DNA of 23,602 bases, taken from Spirochaeta sp. (GTDB taxonomy: Bacteria; Spirochaetota; Spirochaetia; DSM-2461). This document shows positions 16,216 through 23,602 of the stretch, piece by piece. Position numbers and translations under genes: made by a program. Location: positions 1-23,602 of the forward strand of contig DAOVYP010000002.1 of NCBI GenBank assembly GCA_030635565.1, in the 5' to 3' direction. How positions within the stretch are numbered: the first letter of the stretch is position 1; each line of letters starts with the position of its first letter. The notes beneath the pieces are model-generated. The model saw only the letters and a list, made by a program, of their open reading frames with translations. It had not been told where the DNA came from and searched no databases.

Positions 16216-17105
16216 TGTATCTTACCGGATTCGCCGATGAAGCGGCAGACGATATCGACGGTCAGATTACCGTTACGAAGAAACTCGGGTGGTCGAGAAT
16301 TGAGATCAGGGGAATAGACGGAGTGAATATCCACAACCTGTCCGATTCGAATTTCGATCGGGTTCAAGCTGCGTTGGAGAAATCCGGCATCAAGGCCAAT
16401 GCCCTGGGTTCCAACATCGCCAACTGGGGTCATGATATAGACGAACCCTTCGACGAGGTGCTGAATACCGTCGACAGGGCGATACTGAGAATGAAAATAC
16501 TGGAAGCCGACCTGGTCCGTATCATGAGCTGGAAAGTTATAAGGGACGATAAAGGCCGGGCTCTTGAGGATCAGCGGGAAGAGGAGCGCTATCGGCGACT
16601 CAGGGAAATCACCAGGCGCTTCAATGATGCCGGTATCACTCCGGTTCACGAAAACTGCGCCACTTACGGGGGAATGAGCTGGAAGCATACCCTTCGGATG
16701 CTTGATGAAGTTCCCGGACTGAAGCTGGTATTCGACACCGGCAACCCGCCCCTGACCGAAGATTTTGATAAGCCATGGCCCTATCCGGATCAGTCCTCCT
16801 GGGAATATTACACGAATGTGAAAGACCATATTGTTCACGTTCACATTAAGGATTCATACCGGGATGGCGCCGCCGGAAAGGAAGTCTATTGCTGGCCGGG
16901 AGAGGGAAGCGGAGATGTCAGGCGCATCCTCGAAGATCTGAAAACAAATGGATACGACGGGGGACTGTCTATTGAACCGCATATGGCCGTGGTATACCAC
17001 GACGATTCGGTTCAGGCATCAGTGGAATCCAGGATGACTAATTACGTCGATTACGGCCGGCGGCTTGAAGCGCTGCTTTCGGAATCGGGAATCGGAACCG
17101 GCTGA
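16212..17105 (+). CDS. Second sugar phosphate isomerase/epimerase (xylose isomerase-like TIM barrel)
   Basis: Another member of the metal-dependent TIM-barrel isomerase/epimerase family, 297 aa. Metal ligands are visible as Glu147 (PVHENC), Asp175 (LVFDTGN), His211 (VHVHIKD) and Glu255 (LSIEPH). It starts inside the end of the upstream isomerase (ATGA at 16212-16215; a second Met codon directly follows and could be the true start). Similarity to the first isomerase is limited to the fold and ligand motifs, so the two probably catalyse successive steps and are not a simple recent duplication. No gene follows within 108 bp on this strand. Confidence 0.88.
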   Translation: MMYLTGFADEAADDIDGQITVTKKLGWSRIEIRGIDGVNIHNLSDSNFDRVQAALEKSGIKANALGSNIANWGHDIDEPFDEVLNTVDRAILRMKILEADLVRIMSWKVIRDDKGRALEDQREEERYRRLREITRRFNDAGITPVHENCATYGGMSWKHTLRMLDEVPGLKLVFDTGNPPLTEDFDKPWPYPDQSSWEYYTNVKDHIVHVHIKDSYRDGAAGKEVYCWPGEGSGDVRRILEDLKTNGYDGGLSIEPHMAVVYHDDSVQASVESRMTNYVDYGRRLEALLSESGIGTG

Positions 17106-17137
17106 CACTGGAGGGCTGTGAAGCCGATGATATCACA

Positions 17138-17164
17138 CCGGCCGGGAGGGTTCCGCCCAGCCGG
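17138..17164 (+). terminator. GC-rich hairpin after the isomerase operon, possible terminator
   Basis: CCGGC/GCCGG with an inner GGG/CCC (one C-A mismatch) forms a stem around a 9-base loop, 33 bp after the isomerase stop. A second palindrome, CCGGACATCCGG at 17161-17172, abuts it. There is no T-run, so termination is only a guess. Confidence 0.3.
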
Positions 17165-17176
17165 ACATCCGGTCAG

Positions 17177-17206
17177 TTGACACCGAAAGTTAACCTACCC
17201 TACAAT
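17177..17206 (+). promoter_or_regulatory. Near-consensus sigma-70 promoter giving a leaderless mRNA for the PEGA gene
   Basis: A perfect TTGACA (17177-17182) and TACAAT (17201-17206) are 18 bases apart. The ATG of the next gene begins 8 bases after the last base of the -10, where transcription should start. There is no room for a ribosome binding site and none is seen. Confidence 0.65.
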
Positions 17207-17213
17207 TCCAACC

Positions 17214-19031
17214 ATGATTAACCGATTACGGTTCATCGTAATACCTTTATTTCTGATTCTCCAGGTCTTGCTTCCCAAAACCATCAGCGCTGAATCTTTC
17301 CCTGCTCCCGGTCACCAAGCCACAACTTCTCTGCTTGGCATTCCCACCCGTATAGCGGCCGACTCAGCCGAGCTCAAGAGGGTTATCATCACCATTGACG
17401 GCCCCCGCCGACTCAAGCTGCCGGTAGGTACCGATGATTGGGATATCCGATGGTTCCGGGTAAGCCCGGGCTCGTATTCGATTCACATCGACGAGGGGAT
17501 AACAGCCGCCGTTATCGACGTCCCGCCTGGAACCATCATGGTGGCACCGATACGTCTGGTAATCAAATCGGATGGTACTGCCCAGTCCATATTTGTTGAA
17601 CCGGTTGACGAGGAAGACCGGCAGAAAGCCGCTTTAAGATTGGGCCTTTATTACGATTTCCCGGAGTGGTATGGGCGTGAGTATGCAGGCTTCGGTTCCC
17701 TCCGTCCTACAGTGGAACAGGAGCAGACCCTCTTCACAGCCACACTGACAACCGACACTCCAGGGGCTGAAGTCTACCTCAACGATCGACTCGCCGGTGC
17801 GACGCCTCTGGAACTCAACCTCACAGGAACCAAACACAAATTACTTTTCCGGGCTGAGGGCCGGGAAGATGTCACACGATACATCAAGCTGGAACGGGAT
17901 GCGGATATTGTTATTGAGATGCCCATCGCAGTAGAGCAGTCGTCGGGTAAAGAGACTTATCGAACCATTGTCGGCCCTTTCTTCCCAAAGGGTGAGGCCG
18001 ATGAACAGCTGGCCAATCTCTTCGCCGACACCCTTCAGATTACTCTGGAAGAGGATGAGCGTTTAAACGTTGTCCGTGAAGAGATTGTCTGGACCGACGA
18101 ACAGGGAATCATCTATCCGGATTACAGCACAATCGATGAGGGCGGCGCCGATCTCATCGTCAGCGGCTTTTTCCGGAAAGAAGGCAATCAACTGACGGTG
18201 CTGGCCAATCTGTATGACGTACAGGCCGAATCCTCAAAAGCAAGCTTCAACTGGAGCGGAACGATCGGACTGAGCATATTCGACGCCATGGATGAGATTT
18301 CCGAATCATTTATGGAGGATGTCGACCGCTATCTGCCGGACGCCGGACGGGTTCTTGAGACACGGACCGAGGTGTTGTACAAAGATACCTCACGGGAGGA
18401 ATACGAAATATTCCGGAACTCTCTCGTCCAAAACCGCTGGAGTGACTCTCGCCATTCACTTTCACTGTTCCTGGGAATCGGAGGCGGGATGGAAGATATA
18501 ATTGTCGATAACGGCTCTTCTCAAACCGACTTGTTTCGGTATGAAGGGGATAGCTTGTCTCTCTCCCTCGAGTGGACTTACGATTTTAATCAATACCTGG
18601 CAATCGGTAGTGGTGTCACAATAATCCCCAAATTCAATAAATCCCCTGATGACCAATACTATTCTGAAACGAGCAGCCCTATCCATGATGTCGGGTACTA
18701 CTTAGGACCCAGGATATTCTTCCGAAACCTCAAAACCGACTTATTCTTCGGCTTGAGCGCCCAGGTGAGCTGGGCCCCTGAATACACTCAGCATTGGGAT
18801 GACGGCGGCCTGCAATCAGGGACTGTCGGGAGTTTTTTATTTCTTTCGATGCCTTTTGATATCGGCTTCCGCTTTTATTTCACAGAGCGATCCGATGCAA
18901 CACCCTTCTTTCTGAATGGCCGGTTTACCGTCAATGCATTATCCTACCGATTCGATCTCTCCGGCCGTTCAGCGAACGGCTTTTCGATTTTCAGCGGTTT
19001 GGTACAGCTGGGATTCGGAGTACGGTTATGA
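17214..19031 (+). CDS. Exported PEGA-domain protein with a CsgG/FlgO-like middle domain and C-terminal beta-barrel
   Basis: Predicted outer-membrane protein of 605 aa, function unknown. A signal peptide covers about residues 1-26 (hydrophobic 7-20, TISA). An N-terminal beta-rich domain extends to about 130. A PEGA repeat lies at about 174-236 (TDTPGAEVYLNDRLAGATPLELNL), a fold usually linked to surface or cell-wall contacts. Residues 250-385 (two helices, then GADLIVSGFFRKEGNQLTVLANLYDVQ) resemble the CsgG/FlgO/TolB-N type domain. From about 412 to the end, alternating hydrophobic strands (SLSLFLGIGGGMED, FFGLSAQVSWAP, LVQLGFGVRL) look like an outer-membrane barrel. No other in-frame start would keep the signal peptide, so ATG 17214 is retained despite lacking a ribosome site. 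The next gene overlaps by 4 bp. Domain assignments beyond PEGA are tentative. Confidence 0.75.
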   Translation: MINRLRFIVIPLFLILQVLLPKTISAESFPAPGHQATTSLLGIPTRIAADSAELKRVIITIDGPRRLKLPVGTDDWDIRWFRVSPGSYSIHIDEGITAAVIDVPPGTIMVAPIRLVIKSDGTAQSIFVEPVDEEDRQKAALRLGLYYDFPEWYGREYAGFGSLRPTVEQEQTLFTATLTTDTPGAEVYLNDRLAGATPLELNLTGTKHKLLFRAEGREDVTRYIKLERDADIVIEMPIAVEQSSGKETYRTIVGPFFPKGEADEQLANLFADTLQITLEEDERLNVVREEIVWTDEQGIIYPDYSTIDEGGADLIVSGFFRKEGNQLTVLANLYDVQAESSKASFNWSGTIGLSIFDAMDEISESFMEDVDRYLPDAGRVLETRTEVLYKDTSREEYEIFRNSLVQNRWSDSRHSLSLFLGIGGGMEDIIVDNGSSQTDLFRYEGDSLSLSLEWTYDFNQYLAIGSGVTIIPKFNKSPDDQYYSETSSPIHDVGYYLGPRIFFRNLKTDLFFGLSAQVSWAPEYTQHWDDGGLQSGTVGSFLFLSMPFDIGFRFYFTERSDATPFFLNGRFTVNALSYRFDLSGRSANGFSIFSGLVQLGFGVRL

Positions 19032-20020
19032 AAAACTATTTTGCAATTCTCTTTATGCTAATCTCCCTGCCTCTGATTGCGGAAAACCTTATCCCCCGGC
19101 ATGTTCAATTCAACATCGAAGAAACTGTCCCCGTGATGACCGGGGAAATTCTCTACTCGGCAATCACAGACATCCAGCCCATCGTAATCGTAAAGAAAGG
19201 CAAAGAGGCTCATAATCGCATCATCATTTCTGAGTCGGAGGGACAACTTCGATTTACACTTTATGAATCGAAAGAAATCATCGATGAGCAATTGTTCCAC
19301 ATCGAAGAAACTGATGAGATTACATCAATTTGCCGTGATGTCGCTCAGCATTGGAAAGAATATCTTGAAATGACAGAACCGGAAATCAGGGAAGAACTCG
19401 TTATTGAGCAGGATCTGATGCTGAAGGAAATCTCCTACAACAGGATGATTACCAAGCCCTATCAGCTGAATCTATGGCTGCCGATATCCGGCCGTATCGG
19501 ATACACCACATCGAATGATATCGGCAGTCAATTCATCTGGCTGGGCCCATTCAGCACTGAATTCAATTGGTTTTTCAATGAGAGTATCGGCCTGATTGCC
19601 GCAGTTCAGGTCGACTTCGGGAAAAACCTGAGTTTTGCCAGAGACGGAACCGGTAACTTGATAGACACTCGATACATGAAAATCCTCCCGGGAATTGGTA
19701 TCGTCTTCCGATCAATCGGCCGCTTCTCCGCTGAGGTCGGTATGAAACTCTACTTCGGAGCTATCGCCATCACGCCCCTCGAAGACGCGGCCACCCCCGA
19801 TTTGAACGCCGGGGAAACAGGCTGGTATTTCTATCCTGCCCTGGAGTTATTCGCCAATCTGTCATGGAATTTTTCAGAGCATTGGTCGTTGAAAGCCCAG
19901 CTCCCTGGTTTTGAATTATGCCTGATTATGTTTGCATCCGAGGTCATGGCATTTGGATATCAGGCGAATGATACGATGATCCTGACCTTCCTCAGACTCG
20001 GTGCCGCCTACCGCTGGTAA
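19028..20020 (+). CDS. Exported protein with C-terminal beta-barrel, partner of the PEGA protein
   Basis: Not recognised as a named family. The 330-aa product has a signal peptide to about residue 18 (SLPLIA). A periplasmic part of about 120 residues follows (beta-strands RIIISESEGQLRFTLYE, then helices to about 140). From about 145 to the end, amphipathic aromatic-rich strands (LNLWLPISGRIGY, STEFNWFFNESIGLIAAVQVDF, FLRLGAAYRW) finish on a terminal Trp, as in many outer-membrane barrels. Its ATG overlaps the stop of the upstream gene (ATGA), and its layout (soluble domain then barrel) repeats that of the upstream product without the PEGA domain. The two probably act together at the outer membrane. 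Confidence 0.7.
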   Translation: MKNYFAILFMLISLPLIAENLIPRHVQFNIEETVPVMTGEILYSAITDIQPIVIVKKGKEAHNRIIISESEGQLRFTLYESKEIIDEQLFHIEETDEITSICRDVAQHWKEYLEMTEPEIREELVIEQDLMLKEISYNRMITKPYQLNLWLPISGRIGYTTSNDIGSQFIWLGPFSTEFNWFFNESIGLIAAVQVDFGKNLSFARDGTGNLIDTRYMKILPGIGIVFRSIGRFSAEVGMKLYFGAIAITPLEDAATPDLNAGETGWYFYPALELFANLSWNFSEHWSLKAQLPGFELCLIMFASEVMAFGYQANDTMILTFLRLGAAYRW

Positions 20021-20057
20021 GACAGCATTAAACAAAGGTTGTAATCCGGATTGCCTG

Positions 20058-21254
20058 CTAATCAGTTGACAAAGATAGAGCATCCCCGTCCAGCCAGACA
20101 CCCTCAATCACAATAGAGATGCGCCCGGTGGAGGTGTCGGAATTCATCCGGAATGCCACGATATCCGAACCTGTCGGGTCCAGGCCGATCAGTGCGGCGG
20201 GATTCACTGTACATGCCGTCACCGCCGCATCCAGGCGGCACCCCGTTGACTCCATGAGGAATTCAAGACCCCGCTTCTGCAGAAGCCCGGCTCCCGCCAG
20301 ATACGGCGTTCCCGCCAGGGAAATCCGCCCGTCTTCGCTGACATCCACATCGATTCCGGCCCAGCTCCTTAGCCCGGGAGCCATCCCCCCGGGTGTAGCG
20401 GCGTCGCTCACCAGAACAATCCGGCTTTTCCCTTTCGCCCTGAATGCCGTCCTGATGAAGGCCGGGGGAAGATGGTGACCGTCGGCGATAAGACAGGCCG
20501 TCAGGCCGTCGGAGCCCAGCTGTTCCCAGAGCGGATTCTTATACCGGTCGATAGTTCCCGCCAGGCCGTTTCCCAGGTGGGTGGACATCCGGGCTCCGAC
20601 GGCCACCGCCTCGCGGATTCTTTCCGGATCGGCTGCGCTGTGCCCAAGGGATACGATAATGCCCCGGGATGCTAGTTCCCGGATAAATTCCAGAGAACCG
20701 GTACGCTCCGGGGCGATGGTGACAATTCGTATAAGGCCGCCGGCCGCCTCCTGCCAGGCCTCGAATTCTTCGATGGAAGGGTCCCTTACCTCTGCGGGGT
20801 TATGGGCGCCACGGGGGCCGTCCAGGCCGGAGATGAACGGACCCTCAATATGGAATCCCGGAACGCTCCGGGTCAGCAAGGGTGAATCCTCCCTGAGCCG
20901 GTGCAGGGTGGCAAGGCGGTGAAGTATATCCGAAGGGGATGCCGTGATGACTGTGGGCAGATGACGGGTGGTTCCGCCTGCCGCCAGCTCCCGGGTGATG
21001 GATTCAAAGGAAGCCGCATCCAGGGAATCGCCGTTGTAATCGATTCCCTTCCAGCCGTTCACCTGGAGGTCGATCCACCCGGGGGAGAAATAGAGGCTGT
21101 TATCGCCGGCAGATGGTTGCCGGTCCGGGTTAACCGATTCCCCGTTTGCGCTGTCAAAACCCTCCCCGATTTTCCGGCGTTTAACAATCCGGCCGTCTTC
21201 AACAATGAGCTCCATCGGAGAACCGGTGAGCGCGTCCAGGCCGGTCAGATTCAT
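20058..21254 (-). CDS. N-acetylglucosamine-6-phosphate deacetylase-like amidohydrolase (NagA family)
   Basis: Cytoplasmic metal-dependent deacetylase of the amidohydrolase superfamily; the type enzyme removes acetate from GlcNAc-6-phosphate. Motifs line up with NagA: SPGWIDLQVNGWKG (about 57-70), GFHIEGPFIS with metal ligand Glu137, RGAHN, SLGHSAAD with His205, STHLGNG with His226, IADGHHLPP and the catalytic Asp284 in LVSDAATPGG. Length of 398 aa is typical. Where NagA usually has THLFNAM this protein has THLGNGLAG, so the substrate may differ. The ATG overlaps the stop of the upstream M20 gene (ATGA) with GAGG-type ribosome sites just before. It ends 37 bp from the convergent barrel gene with no obvious terminator between. 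Confidence 0.88.
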   Translation of the reverse strand: MNLTGLDALTGSPMELIVEDGRIVKRRKIGEGFDSANGESVNPDRQPSAGDNSLYFSPGWIDLQVNGWKGIDYNGDSLDAASFESITRELAAGGTTRHLPTVITASPSDILHRLATLHRLREDSPLLTRSVPGFHIEGPFISGLDGPRGAHNPAEVRDPSIEEFEAWQEAAGGLIRIVTIAPERTGSLEFIRELASRGIIVSLGHSAADPERIREAVAVGARMSTHLGNGLAGTIDRYKNPLWEQLGSDGLTACLIADGHHLPPAFIRTAFRAKGKSRIVLVSDAATPGGMAPGLRSWAGIDVDVSEDGRISLAGTPYLAGAGLLQKRGLEFLMESTGCRLDAAVTACTVNPAALIGLDPTGSDIVAFRMNSDTSTGRISIVIEGVWLDGDALSLSTD

Positions 21255-22411
21255 TCCTCACCCTCCCCCAGGGCCAGTCGGACCATCATCCTGATACCCG
21301 TCTCCAGGGCCTCATCGGGAAAATCGAAACCCCGAGAATGAAGCGGAGGCGCCTCTTCGCCGATTCCCAGCTTGAAGAGGCAGCCGGGAACCTTTTCCAG
21401 TGCGAAGGCGAAATCCTCGGAACCGCGCTCCACCGTGTCTTCTTCGATGACGGTAATTCGCCGGCTGTCGCCGCCCTGCCCGCCGTCCCCGGTACCTGCT
21501 GCGGTCCGCCTGACAACATCACAACGGGACGGGTTGTTTATCACTGGTAAGTCGTAGGTTTTATCGTAGTCCAGCTCCAGTTCGATCGAGGTATCTTTCA
21601 CACTGTCCGCAAAGATATCCCGGATCGATTTTTCGAGAATCTCGCCTCTCTCGGGCTCCAGATACCGGACGGTTCCCAGGAGAATGGCTTCGTCGGGAAT
21701 GACGTTTGCCGCCGACCCTCCGTTCAGGGCACAGGTGTTAACCACTTCGCCCCGGCTCTCAAATACCTCCTCGTGGAGCTTCTGCAGCATCAGGAGGGCC
21801 CGGGAGGCGGCCGGCAGGGGATTCAGGCCTTTCTCCGGGTAGGCACCGTGTCCGCCCCGGCCCCGGAACAGGGCCCGGTAATGATGGCTGGCCCCGAGGT
21901 AAGGTCCATCTTTCAGGGCGATGGAGCCAATCGGAAGTCCGGGCCAGCCGTGAAGAGCATAAGCCGAACCTGCCCCGCGGTAGGCGCCGAGGGCCGCCAG
22001 CTCACGCCCGGCTCCCTCTACTTCTTCCCCGGGCTGAAACACAAAACGGACCGTCCGCTTCGGAACGATACCGTTGTCAGCCAGCACCCGGGCGGCGGCG
22101 GCGAGTATCGCCATATGTCCGTCATGACCGCAGGCATGCATGGCACCGGGATCCTCGTCGGTGGGAAGTGCATCCATATCCGCCCGGAGCGCGATGCATT
22201 CGCCTGTCTCCCGGCCGGGCCATTCGGCGATGAGATCGGTTCCCATCAGAGGTTCCAGGTAACTGAAGGCATCACCAAGAAAGCTTCTGAGCCTTTTACG
22301 GGTTTCCTTCTCTTTCAGGGCCGTCTCGGGATTGGCATGCAGTTCATGCCGCAGGGCGAGCGCCGCCGGAAGAATATCGGCGATCAGGGTTTCCATTGAT
22401 TCAATTTGCAT
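21251..22411 (-). CDS. M20 family metal-dependent amidohydrolase (hippurate/IAA-amide hydrolase type)
   Basis: Cytoplasmic dinuclear-metal hydrolase that removes an acyl group from N-acyl amino acids or related amides. RHELHANPE near residue 21, ALRADMDALP near 73-82, and the ligand cluster HACGHDGH (Cys94, His96) are typical. QPGEE (Glu129/130), LHGWP (His154), the dimerisation-domain GGHGAYP (His188), GSEDFAFALEKVPG and the C-terminal LHSRGFDFPDEAL complete the set. The length of 386 aa is normal. The start ATG at 22411 has GGAAAG six bases upstream and overlaps the end of the tetR gene by 11 bp. With NagA next door it may deacylate a sugar or amino-acid conjugate. Confidence 0.92.
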   Translation of the reverse strand: MQIESMETLIADILPAALALRHELHANPETALKEKETRKRLRSFLGDAFSYLEPLMGTDLIAEWPGRETGECIALRADMDALPTDEDPGAMHACGHDGHMAILAAAARVLADNGIVPKRTVRFVFQPGEEVEGAGRELAALGAYRGAGSAYALHGWPGLPIGSIALKDGPYLGASHHYRALFRGRGGHGAYPEKGLNPLPAASRALLMLQKLHEEVFESRGEVVNTCALNGGSAANVIPDEAILLGTVRYLEPERGEILEKSIRDIFADSVKDTSIELELDYDKTYDLPVINNPSRCDVVRRTAAGTGDGGQGGDSRRITVIEEDTVERGSEDFAFALEKVPGCLFKLGIGEEAPPLHSRGFDFPDEALETGIRMMVRLALGEGEE

Positions 22412-23030
22412 GACATTCTTTCCTGTCGAACATCATCAGGCTGATTTCCCCCATCAACTTCGCCTTGATGTCGGGATCGGAAAGATCGGATCCCAGGGTA
22501 TCACTCATGGTTTTCATATTGGAAGTATAGAAGAAACTGATGGCTGTAAGAACGAAGATGAAGGTTTCGAAGGACACATCGCTGGAATAAATACCGTCAT
22601 TCTGTCCGGCGGCATAGAGGGATCTGAGATGGCCGTATGGTGTGTCGTCACGGGTATGACCCGGTCGGCCGTGTTTGCCCCCGAAGAGATTCTCCATGAC
22701 GAAAATGCGCCAGAATTCAGGATGACGCTCATGAAGGTCCATGTAGCCTGCAAGAATGATACGGCCCAGATCCGGAACATCTTTTTCCGTCAGGTGATAG
22801 AACTCCCGATTTTTTTCATAGATGAGTTCAAAAGTCCGTTTCCAAACCTCAAGGAAGAGCCCGTCCTTGTCCCCGAAATAGGCGTAAATCCGTTGTTTGT
22901 TGATCTCCGCCTCCCTTGCGATGACGTCGATCCGGGCACCGGTGAAACCTTTCATGGCGAATTCCCTGGTGGCCGCTTCGAAGATTCGGCTCCGGGTAGC
23001 CCGGCCCTTGGGTGAGGCTGCGTCGCTCAT
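22401..23030 (-). CDS. TetR/AcrR family transcriptional regulator
   Basis: Dimeric ligand-responsive DNA-binding repressor. The N-terminal helix-turn-helix is clear: SRIFEAATREFAMKGFTGARIDVIAREAEINKQRIYAYFGDKDGLF in outline, at residues 14-58 counted from the chosen start. The rest is the variable, helical ligand-binding domain. I choose ATG 23030 (209 aa), which overlaps the upstream stop as ATGA and has AAGGA nine bases before it; an ATG at 23039 would sit directly against that ribosome site. The gene lies inside a run of overlapping catabolic genes and is not divergent from them, so it probably autoregulates this operon. The operator would be near the operon promoter, outside the window. 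Confidence 0.9.
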   Translation of the reverse strand: MSDAASPKGRATRSRIFEAATREFAMKGFTGARIDVIAREAEINKQRIYAYFGDKDGLFLEVWKRTFELIYEKNREFYHLTEKDVPDLGRIILAGYMDLHERHPEFWRIFVMENLFGGKHGRPGHTRDDTPYGHLRSLYAAGQNDGIYSSDVSFETFIFVLTAISFFYTSNMKTMSDTLGSDLSDPDIKAKLMGEISLMMFDRKECHAN

Positions 23031-23602
23031 TTCCGCCATTCCTTGAGATGAGCTCTGATGAAATCGTCGTCCGTCAAATGAGGATAGGCTTTACAGACCC
23101 GATCCAACTCTTCCGACTGACCCGGGGAAAGAACTTCATCGGGATCGAGACAACGGGGGGAATCCATCAATCCCCGTCTGTACAGAATTTCGTGAATCCC
23201 CGGAATGCAGCCGGCAAAACCGTTGGCGGCATCGAAAACGGCGGCGTTCATGTCGGTAACCTCCTGAGAAAGGGTCAGTATATCAGGAGTGACCGGTTCA
23301 CCCTCAACACTGATCCGTCGTAATCGACGGAAAAGATCGGCTGCTGCCGAGGTCCACACACCCCAATGACCCAGCAGGCCGCCTGCTATCCTGAGTGTAT
23401 GAACCGTTCCGTTCTCTCCCCGTAACCGATAAGGTGTGAGAAGATCCATCACGATGCTGTCATCATTTCCCGTATACAGCGTCACTTTATCCGAACGTCC
23501 TGAATCCGCCATCCCCCTGACGACATCGATGGTGGCATAGCGGTTGAACGGGGCGATTTTCACACCCAGCACGTTTTCGATCGCCGCAAATGCTTTCCAG
23601 AA
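23027..23602 (-). CDS. Dihydrodipicolinate synthase/N-acetylneuraminate lyase family protein, C-terminal part
   Basis: The frame is open to the right edge, so only the last 191 residues are seen. The first visible residues, FWKAFAAIENVLGVKIAPFNRY, contain a lysine (15th visible residue) where class I aldolases of this family carry their Schiff-base lysine (compare GIKEATG in DapA). TLYTGNDDSIVMDLL follows at the position of the DapA G-D segment, and GGLLGHWGVWTSAAADLFRR is typical of the DapA-like group that acts on sugar acids and other non-DapA substrates. The stop overlaps tetR by ATGA. In context it is likely the aldolase or dehydratase of the catabolic operon, not lysine biosynthesis; the substrate is unknown. 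Confidence 0.8.
   Translation of the reverse strand, partial: FWKAFAAIENVLGVKIAPFNRYATIDVVRGMADSGRSDKVTLYTGNDDSIVMDLLTPYRLRGENGTVHTLRIAGGLLGHWGVWTSAAADLFRRLRRISVEGEPVTPDILTLSQEVTDMNAAVFDAANGFAGCIPGIHEILYRRGLMDSPRCLDPDEVLSPGQSEELDRVCKAYPHLTDDDFIRAHLKEWRK

Noticed and set aside
16110..16844. A 244-codon minus-strand open frame opposite the two isomerase genes
   Set aside because: It crosses the junction of two genes with intact metal-ligand motifs and has no family resemblance or ribosome site.
20021..20057. Bidirectional terminator between the converging barrel and NagA-like genes
   Set aside because: Only a 10-bp palindrome (AATCCGGATT) with no loop and no T-run is present in the 37-bp gap.
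21773..23015. Long plus-strand open frames (208 and 227 codons) opposite the M20 and tetR genes
   Set aside because: They are antisense to well-supported genes with complete family motifs, show no recognisable domains themselves, and arise from codon bias on the opposite strand.

Overview
The window reads as a Gram-negative chromosome: it carries a lipoprotein-type solute receptor, a periplasmic TctC receptor, an RND efflux pump and outer-membrane beta-barrel proteins. Gene density is high, with many ATGA stop/start overlaps, TTG as well as ATG starts, and TAG used freely as a stop. The combination of a Yej-type peptide importer, a tripartite tricarboxylate transporter (TTT) beside sugar isomerases, and a PEGA-domain outer-membrane protein suggests a free-living spirochaete. 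That is an inference from gene content; there is no rRNA or other marker gene here.

Layout, left to right. (1) 1-3886, minus strand: a yejA-yejB-yejE peptide/microcin C-type ABC importer operon with a good sigma-70 promoter at 3912-3940. yejE is broken by an in-frame TAG near the left edge. (2) 3997-6724, minus: a TTG-started thiolase behind a TTG-started membrane diguanylate cyclase (7TM sensor, PAS, GGDEF). (3) 6783-10846, minus: an RND pump gene and its short periplasmic adaptor, overlapping by ATGA, with no TolC-type partner in view. (4) 11079-15298, minus: tctC-tctB-tctA and a Gfo/Idh/MocA dehydrogenase. Two sugar isomerase/epimerase genes diverge from it at 15391-17105, plus. The divergent promoters overlap one 16-bp palindrome, so uptake and catabolism of one sugar-like or sugar-acid substrate probably answer to one regulator. 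(5) 17214-20020, plus: a pair of overlapping genes for exported proteins with C-terminal beta-barrels; the first has a PEGA domain and appears to be transcribed as a leaderless mRNA. (6) 20058-23602, minus: a tightly overlapping operon running in from the right edge. It holds a DapA/NanA-type aldolase (partial), a TetR regulator, an M20 amidohydrolase and a NagA-like deacetylase, which together look like a catabolic route for an N-acylated amino sugar or related compound.

No tRNA, rRNA, CRISPR array, insertion sequence, integrase or phage gene was seen. Nothing in the window is a clearly unprecedented system. The most distinctive signals are the leaderless promoter and the paired barrel proteins in (5), the paired hairpins that appear to damp tctB translation, the shared operator between the TTT and isomerase promoters, and the damaged 3' part of yejE.
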